A DNA stretch of 64,000 nucleotides from Aquilaria yunnanensis (Eukaryota > Streptophyta > Magnoliopsida > Malvales > Thymelaeaceae): the NCBI GenBank assembly GCA_039654915.1, contig CM077593.1, positions 110,905,413 to 110,969,412 on the forward strand. Direction: 5' to 3'. Numbering within the stretch: the stretch's first letter is position 1; each line of letters opens with the position of its first letter. The notes below the pieces were generated by a model. That model made no database searches, was not told the DNA's origin, and saw nothing but the letters and a program-made list of their open reading frames with translations. Below are positions 1-12,765 of the stretch, in pieces. The position numbers were made by a program, and so were the translations under genes.

Positions 1-3000
1 GTTTAATAAAATTCTTATTCTTTCAAAAAATTATGTGGCATAAAATATGGGGAAAAAACCCCAAAATATGAAGTTCTCTGTTTGGCTAATGCAAACCAGC
101 AACACAAGAAATAATCACCTGATGTCGTCGGAGAACATCCTCTCTGCCATTGTAAAGGTTGCCACCTTGGCAATAATTGAAATAATGGACTACATCAAGC
201 GATTGATAAATTCAGTTACTCAAATGAAGCAATTGAATATTTCAATCGCTCACGTTAATTGCTCCCCAATCGCTAGCAACTAGCGACCAGGAGAAAAGTG
301 GTTAGGCGTCGAAATCGCCAAAAATAATTCTGGTATCCTTAACAACTCAGAATAAATAAATTTGTAGTCTAGCAATGAAAACCAGGTTGAATCCCGGGAA
401 AAATTCTTTCTCTAAAAGCTTCCTGACAGAAAATTGAAATAAAAGATTGGGGGATTGTTTGCAATAAAAAAAATGAGATAAAATAATAAAAAAAATGATC
501 AGAGAACAAAAATTAAGAAACCTATCAAGTAAGAAACCAACAAAATAATCAAGAATTCAAACCTTGGCATCAGTCAACATCCACCACCGAATTCCTGCAA
601 TTGATCATCAATGAACAGATAGATCAATCAAGACTTTGAATATTCATCGTTGGAGTTATCCTCCTACCTCTCCTTAGTCGTAGTTAATTAGAAACAAACG
701 ATCTAATTAATCATAACTGCTAAACAACCTAAGACAAGCGCTTTGATTTAATTTAACAATTGCTTTAAAAATTAAAGAGATCGATGAAACTAAATAACAC
801 AAACACAAGCGGCTGCATTTAATTTATAATGTTCTCCCTAAGACTTAATGATTTCTGACGCAGTAAATCACTAAACCTCAGTTGCTTCACAGATTAAAGA
901 GACAAAATAATTACGGATTTGATTTCTAACCTAGCAGTAGATTGAATTCGAATAACAACTAGTAGGTCTCCTAGCATATAAATGAAACAATCATGAAATT
1001 AATCATAGAACAACATCCAATACTCAAAATTTTAATTAATGAATAAAAACAACTTTGATCTTATAGTACTGAAGAATTCGGGGTTTCAGTCTCCTTCAAT
1101 CAAGAATAAAAAAAAAACTGAAAAGAAAAGAACACAATCAAGAGACGAAAAAAGTTGGCGAAGAGAGGGGTGAGGGGCAGCCCCCTGCGAGAGAAGAGAG
1201 CATGGGTCTGGTGGCAGCCTTTGGTCCCTTTAATATAATTAACCTAATGTTGTTAAATCCACAAAACTCCCTAAATTTTTTATATTATTACAAAAGTATC
1301 CCAAACAAATAAAAAGATTCAAACTAACTAGAAGGTTTCAAAGTTGTCAGCCAAACAATGCTCCAAAACAGCAGCAGCAACTTCAAGCTGAGATTCGACC
1401 TTGATGTAGTCATTATTTCTCAAAAATCAAAGCATGAAAGTTGTAGATTTTTTTCTTAGCTTCGAAACGATACCTGAATCACATGAAATGGACATCTACA
1501 GCAAAAAATATGCCCAAAATACCGCAACTGCTTCTGAACCAGCGGTGACTCTCAAATCGCGACTTTGAAGCTAAATTTGAACCTCTTAACGCGCAAATTG
1601 GGTTTTATGGTATTCATATGATTTGTAGCTCCAGATGTTAGCTTTCCAATGAATCAAGAATCACTTGATTCTGATCTCTGTGGCTCAATATATGAGTTTT
1701 CTACCGGAACATCACTAATCTGTCAAAATCCTGAACGAACACAACCAAATTAAAACTTGTAAAATGGTAAATTAAATCCACTCTTAATCAATTGAGTCCA
1801 GATATGCTGTAAGCTACAAAACATACTCAAAATATGTCTTTAAGGTTCAAAACATATTAAAACATACTAAATATAAGAGAAATAAATATAATAAATATAA
1901 GCTTATCAAAAAGCAACTGATTGTTTCAATCGCTCATCAATGGCTCTGAGCAACTGATTGCAACAAGTATGTCCATGCCTTTTATGCATTTCTTTTGTAG
2001 TGAGTCAGTGCGATTGTAAATTAGAATGCACTATAAGTGAGAATGCAAACTACAGCTAACTAAAACTAACTAAGGTTGAACTAATTTATATGATAAGCCA
2101 TCCCCTTAGGATGGTACTACTTAACCTTGTCATTGTCACCTAGGTTAACTTAAGGAAATATGGTTGTTGTCTCCTAATGTGGTGTAGGGATTCAAGTATT
2201 GAAGCTCCTATTTCTCAAGAGGAAACCTTCCTCACCTAAGTCTAACAATGACATTTCTCAAGATCATTAATTAAATTATGGTGGTTTAAGACCTAACCCT
2301 ACTAACACATCAAGTAGGAAGAATGATTGTCTCTAACCCTTTTAACATGTTATGCTCTTCTCTAGTTCCACCACAACACACACACACACACACACACACA
2401 CAAAACTAGTGCTCCAAAGCTCTTGAAAGATGTAGCAATGGTGACTCTAAGAATGAGAAAAAAAATGAAGAAGAGTATGAAAACCTAGCGCTACTTCTCT
2501 AACAATCTCTAGCTAACAAGGGTCTAGATCCTTCCATAAGTTGAAAAAGTGTGGTCTTAGGTCCATCCCTAACAACTAGATAGGATCCCTCAACCAATAG
2601 CATCTGAGGATTTAAAAATGAGAGTTGGGGACCACAATGGGTGGAGTTTTGGGCATTGTAGTGCCAAAATATGGGATTTGGTGGTGCTGCAGCACTGAGA
2701 GCATGAGCTCACATCGCCACCAAGATGAAGGGAAATAAAGAGGAAAACACTGTGGTGTTGCAACGCCGCAGTACTTCCCAACATTGACTGTCTCATGTGT
2801 GCCAATTTTTGCTTTGCTTGCTCCCGCTTCATCCTGCTACTTTTATGATGTTCTCCAACCCACAAAACAAGAAACGATAAAAAATGTGGCCTAGAATAGG
2901 AGAAATTTATGGTCAACATTGACAAACAAGTCAACAATTTAACCAACAAATTAAGTACATAACATTTGTCTTGCTCTTTGTGTTTTTTTTTTTTTTTCTA

Positions 3001-3800
3001 GATATTTATTCTATGTTTTGTTGTTGTCATTAACTCTTTTATTCAATCTCTTATTGTTACTAGAGAAACATGTATGTCATAAGATATAATTAAATAATAT
3101 CTATCTAATCAATAATTTTTTTTTGTTATTGTCTTGGAGCCAGATATTCTGTTTAAGGTGGAGTTGATTCTAAGGAGGATTTCAGAATTTTGTTTTTTCT
3201 TTTTTAAGTCATCTTACAATTTAAACTTTGGTGTTAAATTTACTATATAATATCTTTTCTGATGAGCTAGTCAGCCAAACACAAAAACCTCAAACGCACC
3301 GTTAATTATCTCCACCCTTGTCTACTATCCCATGCCTAGAAATTAAAATTTAAAACAGATCTATCTCTGGTCATGCTATGGATCCGGTTCGTGAAGGAGA
3401 GGAAACTTCCAGAGAAGAAAGCCATTAAACTCAACTTCTTATGCCTCACCAGTTCTCCAGCCATAAAATTCAGTTCAAATTTTTTAATGCTGCTTCATCC
3501 CCTATAAATATTTCAAAATTTCACCACCACAATTCATGAGAAGAATTTAAATTCTACATGACATGTTTTTCAATAAATTAAACAAGCTAATAATAATTTG
3601 ACAATTAATGAACAATTTAAATAGTAATTAATTTTTCTTTAGTTTAAATGTGAAATAGTGTATTCCCAGTGTAACTGATGAAGTATAGGTATCCGAAATG
3701 GGAAAAGACAATATATTTTTCACGTTTCCTGAATCTTACTTAAAAGAAAAGAAAAAGAGAAAAGAAAGAGTCATTAACGGAGGCTGATATCAGCTTCAAT
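1..3800. other. AT-rich intergenic region, no gene recognised
   Basis: No reading frame here has the length, composition or motif content of a real exon. The stretch from about 300 to 1900 (long AT-rich sequence broken by moderately complex sequence at 1330-1740) has the look of non-coding internal sequence of an old retroelement, but I see no paired LTRs, primer-binding site or polyprotein, so this is only an impression. A CA microsatellite sits at 2377-2402. Nothing else is supportable. Confidence 0.5.
2377..2402. repeat. (CA)n microsatellite
   Basis: An uninterrupted run of about a dozen CA dinucleotides lies in intergenic sequence upstream of the prolyl oligopeptidase gene. Confidence 0.9.
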
Positions 3801-3965
3801 CCGCAAAATAATTTACTTCAAACAGATTTTTCGAGCACAGCCCAGTCGGGGTACAGGAAGTGGCGACATCCTGGAGCCGAAATGGCGACACGGTAAAGCT
3901 AAAGATGGCTCATTAAGGCTCGCCCAAATGCGCTTCGCTCAATAAAACGGAAGCTATAGCGTAAC

Positions 3966-4151
3966 ATGACACCACTCGCACGCCACTCGCACGCCACCCT
4001 CCCTCTTTTTCTTCGCCACTTTGTTGCGCGCAGCCCGGGTCCGCCGATCTTTTTAAGTCGCATTTTGCGCTTCCCGCTCATCCAAGACCAAAATCTTTCG
4101 ATTTCTTCCCGGCTTCGAAAGCGTTCTCTCGTTTCCTCCGCCACCAGACTC
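3966..4151 (+). other. Possible N-terminal extension of POP (alternative upstream start)
   Basis: An ATG at 3966 is in frame with the POP start at 4152 with no stop between, adding 62 codons. The added segment is rich in Arg, Ser, Leu and Pro and nearly free of acidic residues (one Asp), as expected for a chloroplast or mitochondrial targeting peptide. It may equally be 5' UTR that happens to be open. Total length from this start would be 795 aa. Confidence 0.4.
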
Positions 4152-7100
4152 ATGGGTTCGCTCTCCGCCTCCGACGATCAGCTTAACTATCCTGCTGCTC
4201 GCCGCGACGACTCTGTGGTTGACGATTATCATGGCCTTAAGATTGCCGATCCTTACCGATGGTGACTTTCCATATGCATTGCCCTGTGTCTTTAAGAGTC
4301 GGATTTTGTTTGTTCATTTGTTTAATTGGTTCCTTTGTGGTTCAGGCTGGAAGATCCGGAAGCCGAAGAGGTGAAGGAATTTGTGCAGCAGCAAGTGAAA
4401 TTGACCGATTCGGTGCTTAAAACGTGCGACCTCAGGGAAAAGCTCCACGGGAAGATCACGAATCTATTTGATCATCCGCGCTACGAGGCGCCTTTCAAGC
4501 GAGCGAATAAGTATTTCTACTTCCACAACACCGGTCTCCAAGCTCAGAACGTCCTCTATGTGCAGGTAATCGTGAGCACGTGTAATCATTCCGCTATTTT
4601 CCTGTCTGTCAAGGTATCCATTTCGAGTGCTTTTGGAAAAACAAACCTAGAAATTAATGTAGGATTCGATTTCTGCAGTCCATATATTCTACTCACCTGG
4701 TTAGCAGAATTTAAAAGAACGTAGTCAAACGAAAGTTTCCTTCTCTTTTTCATTTCCTGTTCTGAATTATGACGTTTTGTGATGCAAATTATCTATATAT
4801 ATATCTGCCAGGAGAGGCTCTTGAACCTGATTTAAATTAATAGTACCAATAACTTTTTTACATAATGTATACGGGAAGTCATGTTCTTGTAGAGTTGACA
4901 ATGTCTGGTTGGCTGAAACAATGAAGATCTGTCAGTGATCTACTCGTTTACTGGTAGATTTTTTTGGTTACAACTTGTAAGCTATGTTGGGAACATATAT
5001 ATATGCCACCGAACCCCATACTCTGGCACTGTTTTATGTACACATCTTGAGATCTTGCACTGAACAATCAGCGGCTATGCAATAATCAAAATTTCAAGAA
5101 ATTGTAGAAAACAATATGAATACTCTTCATAAGCAAGTCTTAATGCAGTCTAAGGATAAATCTTTTCCCTTTCGAAATTTTCTAGTGCCTTTGTTCTTCT
5201 ACTTCATAGTCTTTTCTCCATATGTTCTCTAAGTTTTGATATACTTGGTTTTCAGGATAGTTTGGACGGAACCCCTGAGGTTTTGCTTGATCCCAACACA
5301 CTCAGTAAGGATGGAACAGTGTCTTTGAGCACAAACTCACTGTCAGTCAGTGAAGATGCCAAGTACTTGGCCTATGGGCTTAGCTCAAGTGGAAGTGACT
5401 GGGTCACAGTTAAAGTGATGAGGATTGAGGATAAGATGGCTGAGCCTGATACTTTACAATGGGTGAGCTATTGTGCTTAAAGTGAACTTGCTGCAGCATG
5501 TATGGTGGGAGTATGAACTTGCTGTAATTTTCTTTTCGTGTTTCACAGGTGAAGTTTTCGAGTATTAGTTGGACACATGACAGCAAAGGATTTTTCTACA
5601 GCCGATATCCTGCTCCCAAGTAAGTTAGAGAGGTTATCCCAAATGCTCATATGGTAGAAGTAGGTATTTATTTTTCAGATAAATTCTATTACTGAAAACA
5701 CTTGAAAGAAAATTAAGTTAAAGATGCTAATGCAGATTTGAGATGTAGATTACCATTATATATCATATTTGCTGTTATTTTTCTAATTGCTTCTTTGAGA
5801 TGTTGGGAATTCATAAGACAGTGACATGAGCATCATTATGTAGGGAAGGAGAAAACATAGATGCTGGGACAGAAACAAACTCCAACCTGAATCATCAGCT
5901 ATTCTATCATTTCCTGGGTATGGATCAGTCTGAAGATATTCTATGTTGGAAGGATCCTGAAAATCCCAAACATATGTTAGGATGTTCAGTGACTAATGAT
6001 GGGAAAGTAAGTATATGTATCATGCATTTATAATAGTCAGGTACAAGCTGATATCAGAACATTAGTTTGTAGTTTTCTTTGTATTCAGCTGTTTGATTTT
6101 GGTACTGCAAGCTGGTTGACTGCTATTGTTGTCATTATTTTAATTTGGTTGAAAATCTATGATGCAGTATCTTATCCTGTATATCAGTGAGAGTTGTGAT
6201 CCTGTCAATAAGCTATATTACTGCGATATTTCTGCACTTCCCAATGGTCTTGAGGGGTTCAGAGGGAGTACTGTCCCCCTCCCATTCATCAAGCTAATAG
6301 ATCAGTTTGAGGCGCAGTATTATGATATTGCAAATGATGATACGTTATTCACTTTCCTGACAAATAAAGATGCTCCAAGGTACAAACTGGTGCAAGTGGA
6401 TCTGAAGGAACCAAGCAAGTGGATTGATTTAATCCCAGAAGCTGAGAGAGATGTTCTTGAATCAGCTGTAGCTGTTAATGGTGACCAGCTGATTGTGAGT
6501 TACCTAAGTGACATAAAGTATGTGTTGCAAATAAGGGATCTAAAAACTGGATCAATGTTGCATCAGTTACCAATTGAAATTGGGACAGTAACTGGGATCT
6601 CTGCACGGCGTGAAGACAGTGTGGTTTTTATTGGTTTTACCAGCTTTCTTACACCTGGTATCATATATCAATGCATTTTGGGAAATGGAATCCCAGAGAT
6701 GAAGATATTTCGTGAGATTAATGTTCCTGGATTTGATCGGTCGCAGTTCAATGTTGAGCAGGTGATAGGTGAAGCCTACTTTGTTAAGTATTCTTGTTGT
6801 TTTCTTGTTATTAATTTATGTTTTAAACCAGGTATTTGTGCCAACGAAGGATGATACCAAGATCCCAATGTTTGTTGTTGGCAACAAGAATGTTGACCTG
6901 GATGGATCTCACCCTTGTTTGTTATATGGATATGGAGGGTTCAACATCAGCATTACACCCTCATTCAGCGTTAGTAGGATTGTCCTTGCGAGGCATCTTG
7001 GTTTATTCTTCTGCATTGCAAATATTCGGGGTGGAGGGGAGTATGGGGAGGAATGGCATAAAGCTGGTTCTCTTTCCAGGAAGCAGAATTGCTTTGATGA

Positions 7101-8561
7101 CTTCATTTCTTGTGCACAATATCTCATATCTGCTGGTTATACCCAGCCTAAGAAATTGTGCATTGAAGGAGGAAGTAACGGTGGACTTCTAATTGGTGCT
7201 TGCATAAATCAGGTGTGCTGCTTTTTGATTCCTATTTATGTGATAATTGTTTGTCATTTTTATGTTTGTGGTATAAAATTCATGAGTTTTACTTGTTTTT
7301 TATTCCTTTGGTCAGAGACCTGAGCTTTTCGGATGTGCTTTGGCTCATGTTGGAGTGATGGATATGTTGCGATTTCACAAGTTTACCATAGGTCTGTCTA
7401 CTCCATGCCCATGCTTGGGCTTCCCTTATTTAGATTTTGTGTCACATGCTCATAATAAGTTCAGCTTATGTTTTCTAGGTCACGCTTGGACATCAGATTA
7501 TGGTTGTTCAGAAAAAGAGGATGAGTTTCAATGGCTGGTAAAGTGAGTAAAATGGACTGGACTTCCCTCTTCTAGCTGGCAAATAGTTTTACATATAGAT
7601 TTTGAAGCATTTATCTGATAGCTTATGCTAGCTATTGTTGTAGAATAAAGGTCAGGTACACTAGGTATTGGAATGCATCATTGCTTCTCCAGGCTGTCAT
7701 TTGCCTTTTGAAGGTTGCATTCATCTGTAACCACTGGATTCTTTCTACAGCCCTCTTATATTTTAATTCCTAGGGGAAAACAGAGGACAGCCTCAAGCTC
7801 CTGTTGCCTTCTAAAAAACATTCTTCATTCCAAGATTTTGAAGCTTTCCTTTGTTTCGAAAAAAAGAAAAGAAAAAAGATTGTTAATGAATTTGTGAAGT
7901 ATTCGGCTTCTTGAAGCTGAGGCATGTCAAAACTGTATTGACCTCACTCATATGCATTTAACTTTTCATTACCTAGGTACTCTCCGCTGCATAATGTAAG
8001 ACGACCATGGGAAAGGTATATTGATCAATCAGTGCAGTATCCACCAACCATGCTCCTGACAGCTGATCATGATGATCGAGTTGTACCTTTGCATTCATTG
8101 AAGTTATTGGCGGTGAGTAAACGTTCATATTTTTTCTGCAGTTGATGTCAAATAGATTTATAGCGAATGCTCAGCCAAGCAAAACCAATCCAAGAAATTT
8201 CTGGTGTGCACTGCGACTGACCCTCGTATCAATCTTTGCGTGCTTTTATTCTTTGCTAGACAATGCAATACGTTCTGTGCACAAGCTTGGAGAAAAGCCC
8301 GCAGACCAACCCAATCATCGGCCGCATAGAGTGTAAGGCTGGCCATGGAGCGGGGCGCCCAACCGAGAAAATGGTAACTTTTTGTCGTTTCCACTGATGT
8401 AGCAATAATGTTGTTAAGGCTGAGTGCTTTAACTATTCAAGGTATGGTATACAAGGTTCCATATGTTATAGTAATTGAACTGTTTTCCGTTTCAGATCAA
8501 TGAGGCTGCTGACCGGTATGCCTTCGTGGCCAAGATGTTGGGCGCAAATTGGGTCGCGTAG
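4152..8561 (+). CDS. POP: Prolyl oligopeptidase (prolyl endopeptidase, S9A family), 12 exons
   Basis: Serine peptidase that cleaves short peptides after proline. Exons read 4152-4261, 4346-4565, 5256-5462, 5549-5619, 5844-6006, 6168-6761, 6832-7212, 7316-7391, 7479-7542, 7977-8112, 8260-8373 and 8496-8561. All junctions are GT-AG and keep frame, giving 733 aa, the usual family length. The N-terminal part carries the start of the alpha/beta-hydrolase domain, the middle (roughly residues 80-440) the seven-bladed propeller, and the C-terminal part the hydrolase domain. The nucleophile is Ser570 in GGSNGG, preceded by the NIRGGGEYG motif. The acid is Asp661 or Asp662 in [10 protein letters not shown], and the base is His703 in KAGHGAG. 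All catalytic residues are intact. The start at 4152 ([10 protein letters not shown]) matches cytosolic POP. An in-frame ATG at 3966 would add 62 residues (see findings). It is convergent with the PUS10 gene. Confidence 0.95.
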
Positions 8562-9000
8562 TTGGTTCTTGTGATTGGTGCTCTTGGTACCGGCCTGAAT
8601 TAGAGATTAGCTGATTACTCGATGGTATGGCCGCACGTTGTTGCGGTGGATAGCCGTCTATTGTTAAGTTTGTAGTGTGATGCTGGATGGAGCTGAACAA
8701 ACATTTAAACTTCACTTGGATTACATCTTGTCTACGACCACATTCTCTAGAATTAATAATTTAAGTAAAAGCTGCAAAAATTCCTATAACTCAAAACTCT
8801 GTGTCTCATCAAGTAAAATCTCAATAGTCCACTAACATAACAAGTAATAGAAGGGGAAAAGAAAAACAAAAATGACTGGAGAGTAGATAACTGCAAGCTC
8901 ACCCACTGTAAATAAATGAAAGATAAAGTTTTGTACTTTCTGAGTGTTTTTTCGAATTTTTTGACAATAAATAATAGGAGAAATACAATGCTGAACTAAA

Positions 9001-9937
9001 GGCCAAAATACAGCAAAAGCCCCTAACTTAGTTGACCAGCACACTTTCCTCCTAAATTTTAACTCGGGGCAACTCAGCCCTTCAACTTGAGAAAAGGGAT
9101 AAGTTAATCCCCTTGATCATGTGTGCGCCTTCCATAACCCCTTTTAATCAAATGGTGTCCCTTTGCAAAACTGCCAGACATAGCCTTTTCAAAACTAGAG
9201 GTTGAAGATGATATTGTAAACGATGATACGTGTCTCTGGTTCACATCTAGATCTAGGACAGGAACCGCCAAAGCTCCAGTAATGTCTATTTGGGGAAGCG
9301 AAACCCATCGAGTTGGATTTGGTCCTTCACGGCACTAAGCTTGAAATTGGAGACTTTCAAATCCCAACTCTCATATAGGAGCAAGTTCTCGAGCTTCAAT
9401 CTCGGTAAAATATGCCTCGCGAGTGGCTGAACCCAACGGCGGAGATCATCGCCGAAGAGCCGGTATTCCATCTTGCAAGTCTATCGCGGAATCAAAGACC
9501 ACGATTCCATTAAGAAACAGTACCGTTGACTTGTGCTGTTGCAACAAAGTCAGCGAGGTTTAATAATGGTTGAAATTAGGCGTGTTGGTGGAGGGCAGCG
9601 GTGGCTGCAACTCCACAGCCAACATCTTGAGGAGGAAGATCGCTCATTTGTAATGTTTATAAAATCATGGTAGAGAAGCAAATATAATCAAGTTTGGGTC
9701 AATTCTATAATTTTTTTGTCACTTGTTATTCCCATAGGAAAATTACATATTTACTCCTGATAGTTTATTTTTTGTTATAATTCTAACCCTAAGAATTTAT
9801 ATTTGTCATTAAATTGCAAAGGATGAACGGAGTTAAGTATTTTGAACTCAGTTCGAGGGTGAGTTGCCCAGAATTTAAGCTTAGGGGAGTAAGTGTCCTA
9901 GTTAGCTGAGATTTGGGGCTAAATATGTATTTTGGCC
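9001..9937. mobile_element. MULE-like non-autonomous element with long TIRs (family F, copy 1)
   Basis: The two ends are long imperfect inverted repeats of about 90 bp or more. The left end begins GGCCAAAATAC at 9001, and the right end reads the same on the opposite strand, finishing at 9937. Both ends share blocks such as the GACAC/CACAC and GGGCAACTC motifs. No transposase is present. Long TIRs with unrelated filler are typical of Mutator-like elements. I could not find a convincing target-site duplication. The interior carries a protein-kinase fragment (separate entry). A second copy lies at about 20083-21417. Confidence 0.65.
9286..9446 (-). pseudogene. Captured CIPK-type protein kinase fragment (kinase subdomains VI-VII), broken
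   Basis: On the - strand, 9446-9399 reads ISAVGFSHSRGIFYRD. After a one-base shift, the next frame reads LKLENLLLYESWDLKVSNFKLSAVKDQIQLDGF down to about 9300. Together they match the catalytic-loop to DFG stretch of plant CBL-interacting protein kinases (family form: HRDLKPENLLLDE, LKVSDFGLSAV). Breaks: a missing base after the catalytic Asp shifts the frame; His of HRD is Tyr; the Pro before Glu-Asn is Leu; Asp and Gly of DFG are Asn and Lys; a stop follows at about 9286. The fragment lies between the TIRs of the surrounding MULE-like element, so it looks like a transduplicated gene piece (Pack-MULE). It is not expected to make a kinase. Confidence 0.75.
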
Positions 9938-10250
9938 AATAAATGTTGAAAAAGTCTAAATATGTAGTGAACATTATGGGACATTATGGGAAAACGTGTA
10001 GCACGACGTTTTAAGAAGCAGCACTACTTTGGGGCAGGGAAAAACAAAATGGCATCAATGTGTCCAGGATCTTGCCGAACTCTTGGACCTGAATTTTACT
10101 GCTGGGTATTTGGGGCAACCACCGTTTACACATAACCCAACACTGTAGATGAACAATAAATAGCAACTCCACTTGAGTATATAGACGAGGTTTATGGTGT
10201 TCATGCGTTGCTTTGTTTCAATTCGTGTTAATATTAAATATGAATATAAA
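9938..10250. other. Intergenic sequence, nothing recognised
   Basis: The stretch beyond the MULE-like element has no open frame or motif that I can assign. Confidence 0.4.
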
Positions 10251-11760
10251 GGGTGACGATCATTAATAAAAAAAAAATTTCATAAAATGAAAAAAGAAAA
10301 GTAAGAACCAAAATAAAAAGATAAGGTAATGTTTTAGGACTAATAGAACAGAAAAGGAAAATCTAAATATCAAAAAATAAATTGTGGTGGTTAAAATTTT
10401 GTTTTATAAGAGAGAAATAATATAAAAAAGTTAATAATATAAGACAAAGAATGTAATTTCAATGAGAAAAAGTGAGGTTTAATGATTAATAAATAAAAAA
10501 ATAGTCTTCAGGTCAAGAGAGCAAATGCAAAAAATTTCAGGAATTAATGGCTTAACCATTAACTTAAAAAAAAATTAAAACATTGACTAGAAAGAATCAA
10601 CTCGAATCATACAAAAAAGTTGACAACTCATAATGACTAAAATTTTATTTTAAATAATAATAATAATAATAATAAATCCAACAAAAAATGATTAAACGAA
10701 ATCATCATGGTTGATTAAAAGAATAAAAAAAATAAACCATGGTTACAAAGATTTTGCTTTAGAATACAACAATTAAAAAATAAAAAAAATAGAAACCAAG
10801 AGAACAAATGAAGAGGTTTGGTGACCCACAACCACACATCGTAGCGGATATTTTTTTGCAATAAATTTTAATAATAACTAAACAAAATTTCTCATCAATA
10901 AATTCTTGATAATCAACCAAAATTTCTATTTATTTCAAATTTGAAATTGGCTCTCTTCATGTTATATTTATATTATTGAAATAATTAGTTATAATTAAAA
11001 CATAACACTATGAAACAAAACATGGTATATGCTTTGAAACAATGCATATTTTTTTGTTAATTAAAAAATAATTAGCTAAAATTTTTCATCTCTTATTAAC
11101 TTAAACTCTAATTTTTCATATTGATGAAAAATTTAACTAGAAAAATTTACTTTCAATTTTAACAATTATGTGCCAAATTGCTTTATTAAACTATAAAGCT
11201 TGAAGTAAATAATTGATGCTACAAAATGTAATTGACCAACAATGATAAAAAGATGACCGAAATACAAAATTATGTTTAATATATGTTAATCAATTAACAG
11301 TGTAACCATTAACTTAATAAAGATAAAAAGAAATGAAAGTAAAAAAAACTGACTAAAGCCTAATCAATAAAAACCGGGCCAAAAGTAAGCAAATTTTAAT
11401 AACTAAAATTTCATTTTAGAAAACAATAATAAAAAAAATCGATAAAAAAAAATTTAGGATCAAGAAAAAAATGAAAAAAAATTAGGTATTTAAGATTGAA
11501 CAATTGACTTAATAAAGATAAAAAATGGTTTAACTAAAAAATAAACAAATTATGGTCACTAATGTCATACTTTAGAAAATAGTGTGTAAAACAAAAAAAA
11601 AAACTTGGGGACCAAGAGAGCAAATAGAAGATCTAATTAAATAACTATAAAATTTGGAGACCAAAATGTAACACGGATGTAACTCAAAGCCTAAAATGAA
11701 AAAATTAGAAAGTTAGTGACTAAAACCACATTTTAACTGAAATAAACTAAAATTGAAAAA
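10250..11760. repeat. AT-rich dispersed repeat (family J, copy 1)
   Basis: The region is very AT-rich and repeats phrases within itself, such as an A-rich AATAATAA block followed by GACCAAGAGAGCAAATG, and AATTGACTTAATAAAGAT. A long part, about 10860-11760, aligns by eye with 18365-19520, including the same order of diagnostic phrases. No coding capacity is seen. The class of repeat is unknown to me. Confidence 0.55.
10655..10675. repeat. (AAT)n microsatellite
   Basis: A short run of about seven AAT trinucleotides within the AT-rich repeat. Confidence 0.85.
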
Positions 11761-12264
11761 ATTGCAACATAGGCCCTAAAAAAGGTGAGCACCTTCTGAA
11801 ATGAGTACATGGCATAAAAAATAAACCCCTAAGTGTAAAACTGTTCATTTACAGTAATCACTATTAATTAACAATAAAATATTCTAGTCTTTTAAAATAT
11901 AGTATAATATAATTGTTTATGGCCCGGCACGGAAATAAATTTCTATTTCTTTTTTCTCTTCTCTATTTACTTTCTTCATTTATTTATATAGACTGTGTTT
12001 TCTTCCCTTCTTCAAAATAAGAGGTTCATTTATTAGCATTGTCTACAGTTTAAATCATTTATTTGGGTTTCACGAATAGTGAAATAATTTTCTATTTTCA
12101 TTAAATTAAATACTTTAGATTGGTTAAGATTTTTTTATTATTCATAGTAGAAATAATATTTTTTACGCCTATCTGGATACGTTACTAAAACCTTGCTTTT
12201 CATTCTCTTTTCCAATTGTCCAATTATTTCATTTTTATGGTAAATTGGTAATTTGATAAGTCAC

Positions 12265-12441
12265 TAGCGATGTAAACAAACAAAACATTTAGTCAACTAT
12301 TTGCAAACCGTTTGGTGAGAATTTATTTATATTCATTAATTAAGCTAAACAAACAAACACGAACATAATTTTTTGTTCGTTTATTTAAACAAATGAACAC
12401 AAACAAGCCTATATTCATTCATTGTTCATTTGTTTATTTGT

Positions 12442-12485
<44 letters not shown>

Positions 12486-12765
12486 CGTTTGTTTATATTC
12501 GTTCATTTAAATCATTCACAAATATATTTTATACATTATTTATGAACATGTTCGTATTTATGTATTGCTATTTATAAACAAGTTCATTTATTTGGTTTAT
12601 TTATTACTGTTTACAAACATAAATGAATGAATACGAATAATCATTTTATACCGAACGAACAAACAAACACAAACAAAGCTTATTCATGTCCGTGTTCATT
12701 AAAAACCTAAATAAATGAACACGAACAACTCTTATTTGTATTCATTCAATTTGTTTATAACCTTA
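12265..12765. mobile_element. Short non-autonomous hAT-like element
   Basis: The left end reads TAGCGATGTAAACAAAC and the right end, on the other strand, TAAGGTTATAAACAAAT, a weak terminal inverted repeat of the kind seen in plant hAT elements. The flanks are TAAGTCAC (12257-12264) and AAAGTCAC (12766-12773), a 7 of 8 match as expected for an 8-bp hAT duplication. The interior is built of many GTTCGTTTA / TAAACGAAC-type subterminal motifs in both orientations and a TG microsatellite at about 12453-12484. Confidence 0.65.
12453..12484. repeat. (TG)n microsatellite
   Basis: A TA run followed by about 16 TG dinucleotides, inside the hAT-like element. Confidence 0.85.

Noticed and set aside
300..1900. 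Non-autonomous LTR retroelement
   Set aside because: The sequence has that character, but no LTR pair, primer-binding site or polypurine tract could be located.
2590..2949. 119-codon open frame on the - strand
   Set aside because: His/Ser/Leu-rich text with no domain and no splice neighbours. It lies in ordinary intergenic sequence.
8981..9950. Target-site duplication for the CIPK-carrying element
   Set aside because: The flanks CTGAACTAAA and AATAAATGT do not match convincingly, so no duplication is claimed.
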